Below are positions 10,273 through 20,051 of a stretch of 31,698 nucleotides of DNA, one piece after another. The first letter of the stretch is position 1, and each line of letters starts with the position of its first letter. Position numbers and translations under genes: made by a program. The DNA is from Providencia sneebia DSM 19967 (GTDB lineage: Bacteria; Pseudomonadota; Gammaproteobacteria; Enterobacterales; Enterobacteriaceae): the NCBI RefSeq assembly GCF_000314895.2, contig NZ_CM001773.1, positions 447,977 to 479,674 on the forward strand. The letters are read 5' to 3'. The notes under the pieces were generated by a model that saw only the letters and a list, made by a program, of their open reading frames with translations, was not told the DNA's origin and searched no databases.

Positions 10273-11814
10273 TTACCAGGACTGAGTTGCTTTAAATGTA
10301 TCGAGTAGGTTTTTCAACTTAGCTTCGATATCATCGTTATAGTTACCAGCCTGGCCGATTTCATTCATAAGGTCAGCGTGCTCGCGCAGTGCATAAGAAA
10401 CTAATGCTGCTTCAAATGGACCAATTTTCGCTAACTCAACATCTTCCAAATAGCCACGTTCTGCAGCAAACAGAGACAATGCTTGTTCTGCTACTGACAT
10501 AGGTGCATATTGTTTTTGTTTCAGCAATTCAGTTACTTTTTGACCGTGGCTCAACTGTTTACGAGTTGCGTCATCAAGGTCAGATGCAAACTGAGCAAAT
10601 GCTGCCAATTCACGATATTGAGCAAGTGCTGTACGGATACCACCAGACAATTTCTTGATAATTTTAGTCTGAGCAGCACCACCAACACGAGATACTGAAA
10701 TACCTGGGTTAACTGCTGGACGAATACCAGAGTTAAACAAGTTAGATTCCAGGAAGATCTGACCATCAGTAATTGAAATTACGTTAGTCGGTACGAATGC
10801 AGAAACGTCACCGCCTTGAGTTTCAATGATAGGCAGAGCTGTCAATGAACCTGTTTGGCCTTTAACTTCACCTTTAGTAAAGTCTTCAACATATTCAGCA
10901 TTAACACGAGCTGCACGCTCAAGTAAACGTGAATGCAGATAGAAAACATCACCTGGGTATGCTTCACGTCCTGGTGGACGACGTAGCAACAGGGAAATTT
11001 GACGATACGCAACCGCTTGTTTAGACAGATCATCATAAACGATCAGAGCATCTTCACCGCGGTCACGGAAATATTCACCCATTGCACAGCCAGAATACGC
11101 AGAAAGGTATTGTAACGCAGCTGATTCAGATGCAGTTGCAACAACAACAATTGTATTTGCTAATGCGCCATGTTCTTCGAGTTTACGAACAACGTTAGCA
11201 ACAGTAGAAGCTTTTTGACCAATCGCAACGTACACACATTTAATGCCTGAATCACGTTGGTTGATGATCGCATCGATTGCCAAAGCAGTTTTACCTGTTT
11301 GACGGTCACCGATGATAAGCTCACGCTGACCACGACCGATTGGAATCATCGCATCGACTGATTTATAACCAGTTTGTACTGGTTGATCAACCGATTGACG
11401 TTCGATAACACCCGGTGCAATCACCTCTACTGGTGAAAAGCCGTCATTCTCAATTGGACCTTTACCATCAATAGGCATACCCAGTGTATTCACAACACGT
11501 CCTAGTAGACCACGGCCTACTGGAACCTCAAGAATACGACCAGTACATTTAACTTTCATCCCTTCTGCCAAATCGGCATAAGGACCCATAACAACCGCAC
11601 CTACAGAGTCACGCTCTAAGTTCAGTGCAATTGCATAACGGTTGCCAGGCAGCGCGATCATTTCACCCTGCATGACTTCGGCTAAGCCGTGGATACGAAT
11701 AATACCGTCGTTGACGGAAACAATCGTACCTTCATTGTGAGCCTCACTCACAACATCGAACTGAGCAATACGCTGTTTGATCAGTTCGCTGATTTCGGTG
11801 GAATTCAGTTGCAT
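10273..11814 (-). CDS. atpA: ATP synthase F1 alpha subunit
   Basis: 513 aa, identical in length to E. coli AtpA. The N-terminal crown starts [19 protein letters not shown]. The P-loop GDRQTGKT is at 169-176, with [30 protein letters not shown] downstream (split here: the arginine-rich [10 protein letters not shown] loop is diagnostic). The arginine-finger region [12 protein letters not shown] lies further on. Alpha subunits alternate with beta in F1 and hold non-catalytic nucleotides. GGAG precedes the ATG by a suitable distance, and atpH ends 14 nt upstream. Confidence 0.98.
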   Translation of the reverse strand: MQLNSTEISELIKQRIAQFDVVSEAHNEGTIVSVNDGIIRIHGLAEVMQGEMIALPGNRYAIALNLERDSVGAVVMGPYADLAEGMKVKCTGRILEVPVGRGLLGRVVNTLGMPIDGKGPIENDGFSPVEVIAPGVIERQSVDQPVQTGYKSVDAMIPIGRGQRELIIGDRQTGKTALAIDAIINQRDSGIKCVYVAIGQKASTVANVVRKLEEHGALANTIVVVATASESAALQYLSAYSGCAMGEYFRDRGEDALIVYDDLSKQAVAYRQISLLLRRPPGREAYPGDVFYLHSRLLERAARVNAEYVEDFTKGEVKGQTGSLTALPIIETQGGDVSAFVPTNVISITDGQIFLESNLFNSGIRPAVNPGISVSRVGGAAQTKIIKKLSGGIRTALAQYRELAAFAQFASDLDDATRKQLSHGQKVTELLKQKQYAPMSVAEQALSLFAAERGYLEDVELAKIGPFEAALVSYALREHADLMNEIGQAGNYNDDIEAKLKNLLDTFKATQSW

Positions 11815-11828
11815 ATGCTCCAGTCCCC

Positions 11829-12362
11829 TTAAGACTGCAAGACGTCAGTTAAACGCTCTAAGCGACCGCGGACACTCCCGTCAATAACGAGGTCTCCAGC
11901 ACGAATGATCACTCCAGCAATAACAGACTTATCAATTTTGCAATTCAGCTTAACTTTGCGTGACAGACGTTTTTCCATCGCTGCAGAAATTTTGGCCAAC
12001 TGCTGCTCATTCAGTTCGGTGGAAGAAATAACATCAACTTCAATTGTTGATTCCAGAGCATCGCGCAATTGAACAAATTGTACGAGAACTTCTGGCAGCG
12101 CATTTAAGCGCCCATTTTCAGCCATTATACGAATCAGATTTTGAACATGCTCGTCAATTTCATCTCCACAAACAGAGATAAACGTTTTGGCTAATCGTTC
12201 TGGTGCTATAGAACCAGAAAGTAGCTCTCCAACCTGTTCATTGCGCGTCACCTCAGAGGTGAAGGCCAGCATATTCTGCCATTTTTCAACAGACTGGTTT
12301 TCCACAGCAAAGTCAAAAGCTGCTTTGGCGTAGGGGCGAGCTACAGTAGCGATTTCAGACAT
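11829..12362 (-). CDS. atpH: ATP synthase F1 delta subunit
   Basis: 177 aa, as in E. coli. It opens with [17 protein letters not shown], the helical N-terminal domain that binds the top of alpha. The C-terminal beta/alpha part contains [26 protein letters not shown] in two adjoining blocks and ends [13 protein letters not shown]. Delta joins the b dimer to the F1 head as part of the peripheral stalk. GGAGGGAGG-type purines just upstream form a strong ribosome site, and atpF ends 12 nt upstream. Confidence 0.97.
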   Translation of the reverse strand: MSEIATVARPYAKAAFDFAVENQSVEKWQNMLAFTSEVTRNEQVGELLSGSIAPERLAKTFISVCGDEIDEHVQNLIRIMAENGRLNALPEVLVQFVQLRDALESTIEVDVISSTELNEQQLAKISAAMEKRLSRKVKLNCKIDKSVIAGVIIRAGDLVIDGSVRGRLERLTDVLQS

Positions 12363-12374
12363 GCCCCTCCCTCC

Positions 12375-12845
12375 TTACAGTTCAGCGACTAGTTTATCAA
12401 CGATGTCGCTGTTAGCAGCTTCATCCACGGAACGTTCGATGATTTTCTCGGCACCTGCGACAGCAAGCATCGCAACCTGTTTACGTAACTCTTCACGCGC
12501 ACGTTTACGCTCAGCGTCGATCTCTGCTTGAGCTTGTGCAACGATCTTAGCACGTTCAGTTTCAGCTTCAGCTTTAGCTTCTTCAATCATTTGATTGCGT
12601 TGTTTATTCGCTTGTTCAAGGATGACTTGAGCATCTGCTTTCGCTTTTTTCATTCGGTCGGTTGCGTCGGTTTGCGCCAGTTCCAGGTTCTTTTTAGCAC
12701 GTTCTGCGGAAGATAAACCGTCAGCAATTTCTTTTTGACGTTTTTCTATGGCCGCCATAATTGGTGGCCATACATACTTCATACAGAACAAAACAAACAG
12801 GACAAACGCGATAGCCTGGCCGAGGATTGTTGCATTTAGATTCAC
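12375..12845 (-). CDS. atpF: ATP synthase Fo b subunit
   Basis: 156 aa from the GTG at 12845, matching E. coli AtpF in length and start ([20 protein letters not shown]). One N-terminal membrane segment (about residues 5-26) is followed by a long charged helix rich in Ala, Glu, Lys and Gln that dimerises as the peripheral stalk. The end, [20 protein letters not shown], binds delta. The frame opens at an upstream TTG (12851), but AGAGG at 12854-12858 lies 8 nt before the GTG, so I chose the GTG. Confidence 0.96.
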   Translation of the reverse strand: MNLNATILGQAIAFVLFVLFCMKYVWPPIMAAIEKRQKEIADGLSSAERAKKNLELAQTDATDRMKKAKADAQVILEQANKQRNQMIEEAKAEAETERAKIVAQAQAEIDAERKRAREELRKQVAMLAVAGAEKIIERSVDEAANSDIVDKLVAEL

Positions 12846-12894
12846 AGACAATACCTCTTGTTAGTTAATGAGTTAATGTTCTTAGTGTTCTTAA

Positions 12895-13155
<261 letters not shown>

Positions 13156-13183
13156 TCAGTTAATACAAATATTGATTGTGAAA

Positions 13184-14035
<852 letters not shown>

Positions 14036-14413
14036 TTACCGCTTAAAAACGGCTGGTGCAACAATCTGAACAATTAGCACCGCTAAATAGGTCAAACCCA
14101 GTGGTGTTAATGACGCTTTGAACACACCAAAAGCAACAACTAAAATAGCGACCGTTGTTACAACTTTTAGCCCCGCACCTAATGCAAAGAACCAGGCAAT
14201 GCGGACAGGTTCATCCTCTTCTTTTGCTTTCTGAAAGTGTGCTAGCAGCATAAATACGATATTAGGTAACCAGCATGCTAACCCACCCGCAAGAGCAGAG
14301 GCCCCCCATTCTATACTATTTGCACAGAAAGCCCCACTGAGGATAACAAAAGTTATAAACTGTAAAGACAAAAGCTTCACTGAATGCTTGTTGTCATAAA
14401 GAGAAACAGACAT
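14036..14413 (-). CDS. atpI: ATP synthase accessory protein I
   Basis: 125 aa from the ATG at 14413, close to E. coli AtpI (126 aa). It starts MSVSLYDNKHSVKLLSLQ and has four hydrophobic segments, including LAGGLACWLPNIVFMLLAHF and a C-terminal YLAVLIVQIVAPAVFKR. AtpI proteins are small membrane proteins at the head of atp operons, thought to help c-ring assembly or Mg2+ supply; they are not essential for synthase activity. The frame stays open for 63 further codons upstream (to 14602), but that stretch resembles no AtpI and overlaps the promoter elements. GGGAG lies rather far (about 12 nt) before the chosen start. Confidence 0.9.
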   Translation of the reverse strand: MSVSLYDNKHSVKLLSLQFITFVILSGAFCANSIEWGASALAGGLACWLPNIVFMLLAHFQKAKEEDEPVRIAWFFALGAGLKVVTTVAILVVAFGVFKASLTPLGLTYLAVLIVQIVAPAVFKR

Positions 14414-14464
14414 AACTTTTATATACTCCCAGCTGTTCTCAGCCTCAGAAACGCTAAGTGTTGT

Positions 14465-14493
14465 ATAAAACTGCCTTTGCTTAAATGTGTCAA
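14465..14493 (-). promoter_or_regulatory. Candidate atp operon promoter A
   Basis: A perfect -35 TTGACA (14488-14493, minus strand) is followed after 17 nt by TTTTAT (14465-14470). The predicted start is about 14458, roughly 45 nt before the atpI ATG. Confidence 0.55.
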
Positions 14494-14510
14494 GAGACAA
14501 AAACGAGCAA

Positions 14511-14538
14511 ATTATACGGGCAGGCGAAATGAATTCAA
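14511..14538 (-). promoter_or_regulatory. Candidate atp operon promoter B
   Basis: TTGAAT (14533-14538) and a perfect TATAAT (14511-14516) are separated by 16 nt on the minus strand. It lies just upstream of promoter A; either or both could drive atpI. Confidence 0.5.
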
Positions 14539-14649
14539 TCAGTAAGTAGCGAAAAGGTGAATAAAATTTTAATTTTTTCGAGATAGCGCAGAAATGTTGC
14601 AAGAAGAATCAATAAATAGTTAATGACTCAACAGTTACCCATATTTTAA

Positions 14650-14665
14650 TGTGATATTTATCACA
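14650..14665. promoter_or_regulatory. Consensus CRP-type palindrome
   Basis: TGTGA-TATTTA-TCACA matches both CRP half-sites exactly. It is centred at 14657.5, 244 nt upstream of the atpI ATG and about 150-200 nt from the candidate atp promoters. That is too far for ordinary class I or II activation, so its function is unclear. Confidence 0.6.
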
Positions 14666-14940
14666 ATATTTTTGGAATGCTTTCAATAAGTTTCATCTTT
14701 TTTTACACAAAAAATAGATTTAAGTCATAAATCAAATAATTAAGTTAGTTATTTTTTATTCAAAAAAAGGTTTATTTTATTCGAACATTTAACTATTAAT
14801 CATCTTTTGAATTAAAATGGTTTATTAAAAATAACCTTTTAGTAATAAATTTGATGTCAACACTCTATTTTTTTATACTTATTAGTTATTGATATGTAAC
14901 TTGTGAGTAAATTTTATTTTTTTATCAAACCCACAAATAA

Positions 14941-14973
14941 AAATAGCAGTAACATTGTAAATGCGACTGCTAT
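14941..14973 (-). terminator. Rho-independent terminator after rsmG
   Basis: ATAGCAGT (14943-14950) pairs with ACTGCTAT (14966-14973) across a 15-nt loop. On the minus strand the stem is followed by TTTTTATTTG. It is 39 nt past the rsmG stop. Confidence 0.72.
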
Positions 14974-15011
14974 AGCCAAAAAAAATAAAAATTTTTTGAT
15001 AAAGTTCAAAT

Positions 15012-15635
15012 TTATTTGGCAAATAAAATCACTAAATGACGTTGTTCGTTAAGTTCTGGAACTTTTAATTCAGTGATTGATTTGACAACAAATCCACTTG
15101 GTAACTCAGTAAGTTCCTCATCCCTAACAATGCCTTTTAAAGCATAAAATAACCCATTTTCATTAGGGAGATGATGACACCAGCTCAACATGTCATGCAA
15201 TGAAGCAAATGCACGGCTAATAACACCATCAAATCCAATATCAGTTTGGTATTCTTCAACTCGAGCTTGGATAGGCTCAATATTATTTAAGCCTAATTCA
15301 TGCTGTACTTGCTTCAAAAAGCGAATACGCTTTCCTAGGCTATCAAGTAATACAAAATGAGAATCAGGGCGCACAATAGCAAGAGGAACACCGGGTAAAC
15401 CAGGACCAGTTCCTACATCAATAAATGTGCTTCCTTTTAGCCGATCGTTCACCACAATGCTATCCATGATATGACGTATTAGCATTTGTCGTGGGTCACG
15501 AACAGAGGTTAAATTATATGCATTATTCCATTTAGCCAGAAGTTCGACATAACCAACTAATTGCTGTTTCTGTTTTTCTGATAATTCAATATTTGTTTTA
15601 GCTAACAATTTATTTAGCTGCGCCAATAAATCCAT
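15012..15635 (-). CDS. rsmG: 16S rRNA (guanine527-N7)-methyltransferase
   Basis: 207 aa from the ATG at 15635, the same as E. coli RsmG (GidB). The SAM-binding motif [16 protein letters not shown] is near 68-83. [20 protein letters not shown] and [16 protein letters not shown] follow. It methylates N7 of G527 in 16S rRNA; loss confers low-level streptomycin resistance in other bacteria. The frame also opens at a TTG (15641) overlapping the mnmG stop. AGGAG about 9 nt before the ATG and the family length favour 15635, which leaves a 2-nt gap to mnmG and implies translational coupling. Confidence 0.95.
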   Translation of the reverse strand: MDLLAQLNKLLAKTNIELSEKQKQQLVGYVELLAKWNNAYNLTSVRDPRQMLIRHIMDSIVVNDRLKGSTFIDVGTGPGLPGVPLAIVRPDSHFVLLDSLGKRIRFLKQVQHELGLNNIEPIQARVEEYQTDIGFDGVISRAFASLHDMLSWCHHLPNENGLFYALKGIVRDEELTELPSGFVVKSITELKVPELNEQRHLVILFAK

Positions 15636-15637
15636 GA

Positions 15638-17527
15638 TCAAGCACTCCTACGCAGTAAGCCTTGTTTTTTTAACCAAACAAGTAGAATTGAAATCGCTGC
15701 TGGAGTAATTCCTGAAATACGTGATGCTTGACCAATTGATGTTGGTTTATGGTCGTTCAACTTAGCCATAACTTCATTTGATAAGCCTTTCACTTGTTTA
15801 TAATCAAGATCAATTGGCAGTAATGTACTTTCATTACGTAATTGACGTTCTATTTCCTCTTGTTGACGTGCAATATAACCTTCATATTTCACTTGAATTT
15901 CAACTTGATCTGCTGCTTGAGGATCAACAATACCTGGTGAAAAACGACTTAGTGATGTCAACAATTGGTAATTCATTTCAGGACGACGCAATAACTCTTC
16001 ACCATTAGCTTCTTTAGAAAGAGGCACTGATAAAATTTGATCTATTTCCTCATGGCCTTCAGCTTTAGGGTGAACCCAGATATCTTTTAGACGTTGGCGC
16101 TCTTTTTCTATCAATTCAACTTTGTTGTTAAAATGCGCCCAACGAACATCATCAACTAAGCCTAATTCACGACCTTTTTCAGTTAAACGTAAATCAGCAT
16201 TGTCTTCTCGTAACATTAATCGATATTCAGCACGAGAAGTGAACATACGGTAAGGTTCTTTTGTACCTAAAGTACATAAATCATCAACTAAAACACCTAC
16301 ATATGCTTGGTCACGGCGAGGGAACCAACCTTCTAAATCAAAAGCAAATTGAGCAGCATTTAAACCCGCTAATAACCCTTGAGCTGCTGCTTCTTCATAA
16401 CCGGTTGTGCCATTAATTTGACCAGCAAAGAATAATCCATGAATAAATTTACTTTCTAATGTTTGTTTTAGATCTCTTGGGTCAAAGAAATCATACTCAA
16501 TGGCATAACCAGGGCGGACTATTCTTGCATTTTCCATTCCTTTCATTGAATGAACAATTTGCATTTGTACATCAAAAGGCAAGCTGGTTGAAATTCCATT
16601 AGGATAAATTTCGTTACTTGTTAACCCTTCTGGTTCTAAGAAGATCTGGTGACTATTTCGATCCGCAAATCGCATGACTTTATCTTCGATCGAAGGACAA
16701 TAACGTGGACCGATCCCTTCAATGATCCCTGCATACATAGGACTACGATCAAGGTTATTTCTTATTACATCATGTGTTTTTTCATTGGTGTATGTGATGT
16801 AACAAGGCATTTGATCTGGATGTTGATCTGGTGAGCCTAAAAAGGAAAAAACAGGCATTGGATTATCGCCAAGTTGTTGAGCTAATTGGCTAAAGTCAAT
16901 AGTCCTAGCATCAATTCTTGGTGGTGTTCCTGTTTTTAGACGATTTACACGTAAAGGTAATTCTCTTAAACGTTGTGATAATGAAATAGCTGGCGGATCA
17001 CCTGCACGACCACCACTATAATTTTCTAATCCAATATGGATTTTACCATCAAGAAAAGTTCCGACGGTAAGAACAACCGCTTTGGCTTTAAATTTTAAGC
17101 CCATACGGGTAACAGCACCCGTAACTTTATTATTTTCAACAATTAAATCTTCAACTGGTTGTTGGAAGATCATTAAATTTGGTTGATTTTCTAATGCTGT
17201 CCTGACTGCTTGGCGATAAAGAACACGGTCTGCTTGAGCCCGAGTTGCTCTGACAGCTGGCCCTTTGCTGGCATTGAGTGTTCTAAATTGAATACCCGCT
17301 TTATCAGTAGCGGTAGCCATAAGGCCACCTAGGGCATCAATCTCTTTTACCAGATGCCCTTTACCGATCCCACCAATGGCTGGGTTACAAGACATCTGAC
17401 CCAATGTATCAATATTGTGAGTCAATAATAGGGTTTGACGCCCCATACGTGCAGCTGCCATTGCTGCTTCAGTACCGGCATGACCACCACCAATTACGAT
17501 GACGTCAAATTGCTCTGGATAAAACAT
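15638..17527 (-). CDS. mnmG: tRNA U34 carboxymethylaminomethyl modification enzyme MnmG
   Basis: 629 aa, exactly the E. coli length. The N-terminal FAD-binding Rossmann motif is [20 protein letters not shown] (about 9-28). Other family blocks are [39 protein letters not shown] and the C-terminal helical domain ending [20 protein letters not shown]. With MnmE it installs cmnm5 on wobble U34 of several tRNAs. It is the first gene leftward of oriC, and its transcription away from the origin is known in E. coli to affect initiation. A 12-bp palindrome overlaps its ribosome site. Confidence 0.97.
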   Translation of the reverse strand: MFYPEQFDVIVIGGGHAGTEAAMAAARMGRQTLLLTHNIDTLGQMSCNPAIGGIGKGHLVKEIDALGGLMATATDKAGIQFRTLNASKGPAVRATRAQADRVLYRQAVRTALENQPNLMIFQQPVEDLIVENNKVTGAVTRMGLKFKAKAVVLTVGTFLDGKIHIGLENYSGGRAGDPPAISLSQRLRELPLRVNRLKTGTPPRIDARTIDFSQLAQQLGDNPMPVFSFLGSPDQHPDQMPCYITYTNEKTHDVIRNNLDRSPMYAGIIEGIGPRYCPSIEDKVMRFADRNSHQIFLEPEGLTSNEIYPNGISTSLPFDVQMQIVHSMKGMENARIVRPGYAIEYDFFDPRDLKQTLESKFIHGLFFAGQINGTTGYEEAAAQGLLAGLNAAQFAFDLEGWFPRRDQAYVGVLVDDLCTLGTKEPYRMFTSRAEYRLMLREDNADLRLTEKGRELGLVDDVRWAHFNNKVELIEKERQRLKDIWVHPKAEGHEEIDQILSVPLSKEANGEELLRRPEMNYQLLTSLSRFSPGIVDPQAADQVEIQVKYEGYIARQQEEIERQLRNESTLLPIDLDYKQVKGLSNEVMAKLNDHKPTSIGQASRISGITPAAISILLVWLKKQGLLRRSA

Positions 17528-17535
17528 GTGTGAAC

Positions 17536-17547
17536 CTTAACGTTAAG
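17536..17547. repeat. 12-bp palindrome at the mnmG ribosome site
   Basis: CTTAACGTTAAG is perfectly self-complementary and lies 9 nt upstream of the mnmG ATG, overlapping the TTAAGG Shine-Dalgarno-like sequence. It could be a protein site, or chance in AT-rich DNA. Confidence 0.4.
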
Positions 17548-17636
17548 AAAATGCGGAGTGTTGCATTTGAGATGTGAATTCTACTCAAGTTTTAAGGATA
17601 GACCAAGCCCAGTTGATCTGGCCTTATTAGTATTAA

Positions 17637-17678
17637 GATCTTTTTATTTAAAGATCTCTTTATTAGATCTTTTATTAG
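17637..17678 (+). repeat. oriC DNA unwinding element: three AT-rich 13-mers
   Basis: GATCTTTTTATTT (17637-17649), GATCTCTTTATTA (17653-17665) and GATCTTTTATTAG (17666-17678) correspond to the L, M and R 13-mers of E. coli, each starting with GATC. This is where the duplex first opens. Confidence 0.92.
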
Positions 17679-17691
17679 GATCAGCCTTATC

Positions 17692-17700
17692 TGTGGATAA
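17692..17700 (-). promoter_or_regulatory. DnaA box R1
   Basis: TGTGGATAA on the plus strand, the reverse complement of the consensus TTATCCACA, adjoining the unwinding element. It is a high-affinity box with perfect consensus. Confidence 0.95.
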
Positions 17701-17797
17701 CTGAATATTCACTAGAAAGATCATCAAAATAGAAAGGATCATAATCTGTGAATGATCCGTGATCCTATTGCGTATAAGCTGGGATCAAAAAGGGTAG

Positions 17798-17806
17798 TTA
17801 TGCACA
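17798..17806 (+). promoter_or_regulatory. DnaA box R2
   Basis: TTATGCACA differs from the consensus TTATCCACA at one position; E. coli R2 is TTATACACA at the same place. It is followed by ACC as part of a conserved context. Confidence 0.85.
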
Positions 17807-17832
17807 ACCAAAGGTAACCTTAAAACTTATAC

Positions 17833-17841
17833 TTTGGATAA
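17833..17841 (-). promoter_or_regulatory. DnaA box R3
   Basis: TTTGGATAA on the plus strand, the reverse complement of TTATCCAAA, which is the same sequence as the weak R3 box of E. coli. Confidence 0.85.
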
Positions 17842-17871
17842 CTACTGGTTAATACCGTGATCTTACCAGAG

Positions 17872-17880
17872 TTATCCACA
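17872..17880 (+). promoter_or_regulatory. DnaA box R4
   Basis: TTATCCACA, perfect consensus, in opposite orientation to R1 and bounding the right end of oriC 26 nt from the mioC stop. Confidence 0.95.
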
Positions 17881-17905
17881 GCTGACTGCTGGTTATTTGA
17901 ACAAA

Positions 17906-18346
17906 TTAGAGTTCGTTTGCCCAAATTTTAACCCATTCACCCGCGGGATCTTCCGGTATTTCATGTTTCTGAACATCAATTTCAAGAAGATCACCGATCC
18001 TTTTTGCACCATGATCGAGTAATAACTTATCTAAGGTATGGATCGCACCACAAAAAGTATCGTACTCAGAGCTTCCTATGCCAACAGCTCCAAATTGAAC
18101 CTGACTAAGATCTGGTGATTCATTAGCTATTTCTTCTGCTAAGGGCTGAATATTTTCAGGTAGCTCGCCTGCTCCATGAGTAGAACTAACCACCAGCCAT
18201 AGGCCTTCTAATGGTAATGAATCAAGATCTGGCCCATGCTGAACATCTGTTTCATAACCAAGCTCTTCTAATATCTCAGCCATATGTTCTGCTACATATT
18301 CAGCACTACCCATAGTACTGCCACTAATAAGAGTTACTTTTGTCAT
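17906..18346 (-). CDS. mioC: Flavodoxin-like protein MioC
   Basis: 146 aa from the ATG at 18346 (E. coli 147). The FMN-binding P-loop-like region is TLISGSTMGSAEYVAEHMAE. The flavodoxin blocks VVSSTHGAGELPENI and GIGSSEYDTFCGAI follow. It is an FMN protein linked to biotin synthase electron transfer in E. coli and transcribed directly into oriC. The frame extends through an ATG at 18358 to a TTG at 18364, with no better ribosome site. GAGA about 7 nt before 18346 and the family length support the chosen start. Confidence 0.93.
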   Translation of the reverse strand: MTKVTLISGSTMGSAEYVAEHMAEILEELGYETDVQHGPDLDSLPLEGLWLVVSSTHGAGELPENIQPLAEEIANESPDLSQVQFGAVGIGSSEYDTFCGAIHTLDKLLLDHGAKRIGDLLEIDVQKHEIPEDPAGEWVKIWANEL

Positions 18347-18363
18347 GGTTGTTCTCATTCGCA

Positions 18364-18391
18364 ATATTAGGACGGTATTGTACGCTGTGAA
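18364..18391 (-). promoter_or_regulatory. Candidate mioC promoter
   Basis: On the minus strand, TTCACA (18386-18391) is followed after 16 nt by TAATAT (18364-18369). A perfect DnaA box lies just upstream. Confidence 0.45.
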
Positions 18392-18407
18392 TGAGCTGGG
18401 ATCTACC

Positions 18408-18416
18408 TGTGGATAA
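18408..18416 (-). promoter_or_regulatory. DnaA box upstream of the mioC promoter
   Basis: TGTGGATAA is the reverse complement of TTATCCACA. It lies in the 90-nt gap between asnC and mioC, upstream of the candidate -35. DnaA is known to repress mioC in E. coli, so a similar control is likely. Confidence 0.75.
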
Positions 18417-18436
18417 TGTGGTTATATAAATTTTTT

Positions 18437-18898
18437 TCAAGGGCTAATAGTACGCATGATCGGGTTCTGTAGCGAGATCAGCGTTTCTGTTGATTGTATT
18501 TCATCAATAGTTTGAATTTTGTTGATAAGTACATCTTGGAGTGCATCGATCGACTTACACATAACCTTAATAAAAATACTGTATTGGCCAGTGGTATAAT
18601 AAACTTCAACGACTTCTTCTAATGCATCAAGTTTATTTAATGCAGTATGGTAATCTTTGGCACTTTTTAAAATAATGCCGATGAAACAACAAACATCAAA
18701 ACCTAATTGTTTAGGGCTAATATCGATTCGGGTACCTGTAATAATTCCCGCCTGCTTCATTTTCTCCACTCTTACATGGATTGTCCCTGGGCTAACTGAG
18801 AATTTTTTGGCTAATTCTGCATATGCAGTACGGGCATTTCGCATTAATTCGTGAAGTATGTCACGATCGAGATTATCGATTTGATAATTTTCGGGCAT
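18437..18898 (-). CDS. asnC: AsnC, Lrp/AsnC-family transcriptional regulator
   Basis: 153 aa (E. coli 152). The N-terminal winged helix contains NARTAYAELAKKFSVSPGTI and HVRVEKMKQAGIITG. The C-terminal RAM/ligand domain carries YYTTGQYSIFIKVMCKSIDA and ends ETLISLQNPIMRTISP. In E. coli it activates asnA and represses itself in response to asparagine; its divergence from asnA across 160 nt supports the same role here. AAGGAG precedes the ATG. Confidence 0.96.
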   Translation of the reverse strand: MPENYQIDNLDRDILHELMRNARTAYAELAKKFSVSPGTIHVRVEKMKQAGIITGTRIDISPKQLGFDVCCFIGIILKSAKDYHTALNKLDALEEVVEVYYTTGQYSIFIKVMCKSIDALQDVLINKIQTIDEIQSTETLISLQNPIMRTISP

Positions 18899-19058
18899 TA
18901 TTATCTCCTTATTTTAACGAATCATCATTTTTATAGTGTATTTTTTGAATAAAATAAATGGTAAAGGGTTTTTTTATGAAGTATATTGAATTTATACCCT
19001 GTTTTGTTGCTTAATCTATACATCAGCTAATACAGCAAACAAATTATGGGTGAACAAA
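18899..19058. promoter_or_regulatory. asnC/asnA divergent control region
   Basis: 160 nt of AT-rich DNA. A possible asnA promoter is TTGTTG (19004-19009), 18 nt, TAATAC (19028-19033). AsnC operators would be expected here, but I cannot point to a clear one. Confidence 0.4.
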
Positions 19059-20051
19059 ATGGACAAATCATTTATCGAACAACAACAACAAATTAGTTTT
19101 GTTAAATCGTATTTCTCACGTTTACTAGAAAAAGAGCTTGGTTTAATTGAAGTTCAAGGGCCAATTTTGAGTCGCTTAGGTGATGGTACTCAAGATAACC
19201 TATCAGGACATGAAAAAGCCGTTCAAGTAAAAGTGAAATCAATTCCGGATGCAACTTTCGAAGTTGTTCACTCTTTGGCTAAATGGAAACGTAAAACATT
19301 AGGTCGTTTCGATTTTCAACAAGGCCAAGGTTTATACACTCATATGAAAGCATTGCGTCCAGATGAAGATCGCTTAACCCCAATCCATTCCGTCTATGTT
19401 GATCAATGGGATTGGGAAAAAGTGATGGCAGATGAGGAGCGTTCTCTTCCTTATCTGAAGCAGACAGTGGGTAAAATCTATCAGGCAATAAAACAAACAG
19501 AAGCCGCAATAAGTACTGAATTTGGACTGGCACCGTTCCTGCCAGAACAAATTCACTTTATCCACAGTGAAGAACTGCTACAACGTTACCCTGATTTAGA
19601 TGCAAAAGGCCGTGAGCGTGCTATTGCGAAAGAATTAGGGGCTGTTTTTCTTATCGGCATTGGTGGTCAATTATCAAACGGTGAATCACATGATGTACGT
19701 GCGCCGGACTATGATGACTGGACAACTGAAAACGAAGATGGCTTTAAAGGTTTAAACGGTGACATCATTGTATGGAACCCTGTGTTGCAAGATGCATTTG
19801 AAATTTCATCAATGGGTATTCGTGTAAGCCCTGAATGCTTAACGCGTCAATTAGGTTTGACGGGGGATGAAGAGCGTATGTCACTTGAATGGCACCAAGC
19901 ATTAGTTCAAGGTAAAATGCCTCAAACTATTGGCGGTGGAATTGGTCAATCACGTTTAGTGATGCTGCTATTACAACGTCAGCATATTGGCCAAGTTCAA
20001 TGCGGTGTTTGGTCACCAGAAACACGTGAATCCGTAGTTGGAATGCTGTAA
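19059..20051 (+). CDS. asnA: Aspartate--ammonia ligase (asparagine synthetase A)
   Basis: 330 aa from the ATG at 19059, the same length as E. coli AsnA. The class II aminoacyl-tRNA-synthetase-like fold shows [53 protein letters not shown] and the C-terminal [19 protein letters not shown]. It makes asparagine from aspartate, ammonia and ATP. The frame also opens at a GTG (19050), but the ATG aligns residue for residue with E. coli. The stop directly abuts the stop of convergent viaA, leaving no intergenic terminator. Confidence 0.96.
   Translation: MDKSFIEQQQQISFVKSYFSRLLEKELGLIEVQGPILSRLGDGTQDNLSGHEKAVQVKVKSIPDATFEVVHSLAKWKRKTLGRFDFQQGQGLYTHMKALRPDEDRLTPIHSVYVDQWDWEKVMADEERSLPYLKQTVGKIYQAIKQTEAAISTEFGLAPFLPEQIHFIHSEELLQRYPDLDAKGRERAIAKELGAVFLIGIGGQLSNGESHDVRAPDYDDWTTENEDGFKGLNGDIIVWNPVLQDAFEISSMGIRVSPECLTRQLGLTGDEERMSLEWHQALVQGKMPQTIGGGIGQSRLVMLLLQRQHIGQVQCGVWSPETRESVVGML

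Larger units (their letters stand above)
14414..15011. other. 598-nt gene-free region between rsmG and atpI
   Basis: Very AT-rich, with no convincing gene on either strand. It contains two candidate sigma70 promoters for the atp operon, a perfect TGTGA-N6-TCACA palindrome (14650-14665) and the rsmG terminator (14941-14973). The stretch 14670-14935 holds homopolymeric A/T runs and nothing else I can name. Confidence 0.7.
17615..17880. other. oriC: Chromosomal replication origin oriC
   Basis: Located between mnmG and mioC, as in E. coli, and organised in the same order: an AT-rich unwinding region, then DnaA boxes R1, R2, R3 and R4. Eleven GATC sites (17615, 17637, 17653, 17666, 17679, 17719, 17737, 17754, 17761, 17783, 17859) lie within about 250 nt, where one is expected by chance; this fits SeqA/Dam control. 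The expected IHF position (about 17715-17735) holds only a degenerate match. GCGTATAAGCTGGGATCA near 17770 matches the conserved E. coli Fis-region segment almost exactly. mioC transcription enters from the right. Confidence 0.97.

Noticed and set aside
12389..12716. ORFs on both strands within atpF (repetitive Lys/Leu or Ser/Phe translations)
   Set aside because: These are shadow frames of the alanine/glutamate/lysine-rich b-subunit helix.
12846..12851. TTG start of atpF at 12851
   Set aside because: GTG at 12845 is better spaced from AGAGG and matches the E. coli start.
14414..14602. 63-codon in-frame upstream extension of atpI
   Set aside because: It does not resemble AtpI, covers two promoter-like elements, and the 125-aa protein from 14413 matches the family length.
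14670..14935. Possible small gene or phage remnant in the AT-rich gap
   Set aside because: No start with ribosome site and no coding-like composition on either strand; only A/T runs.
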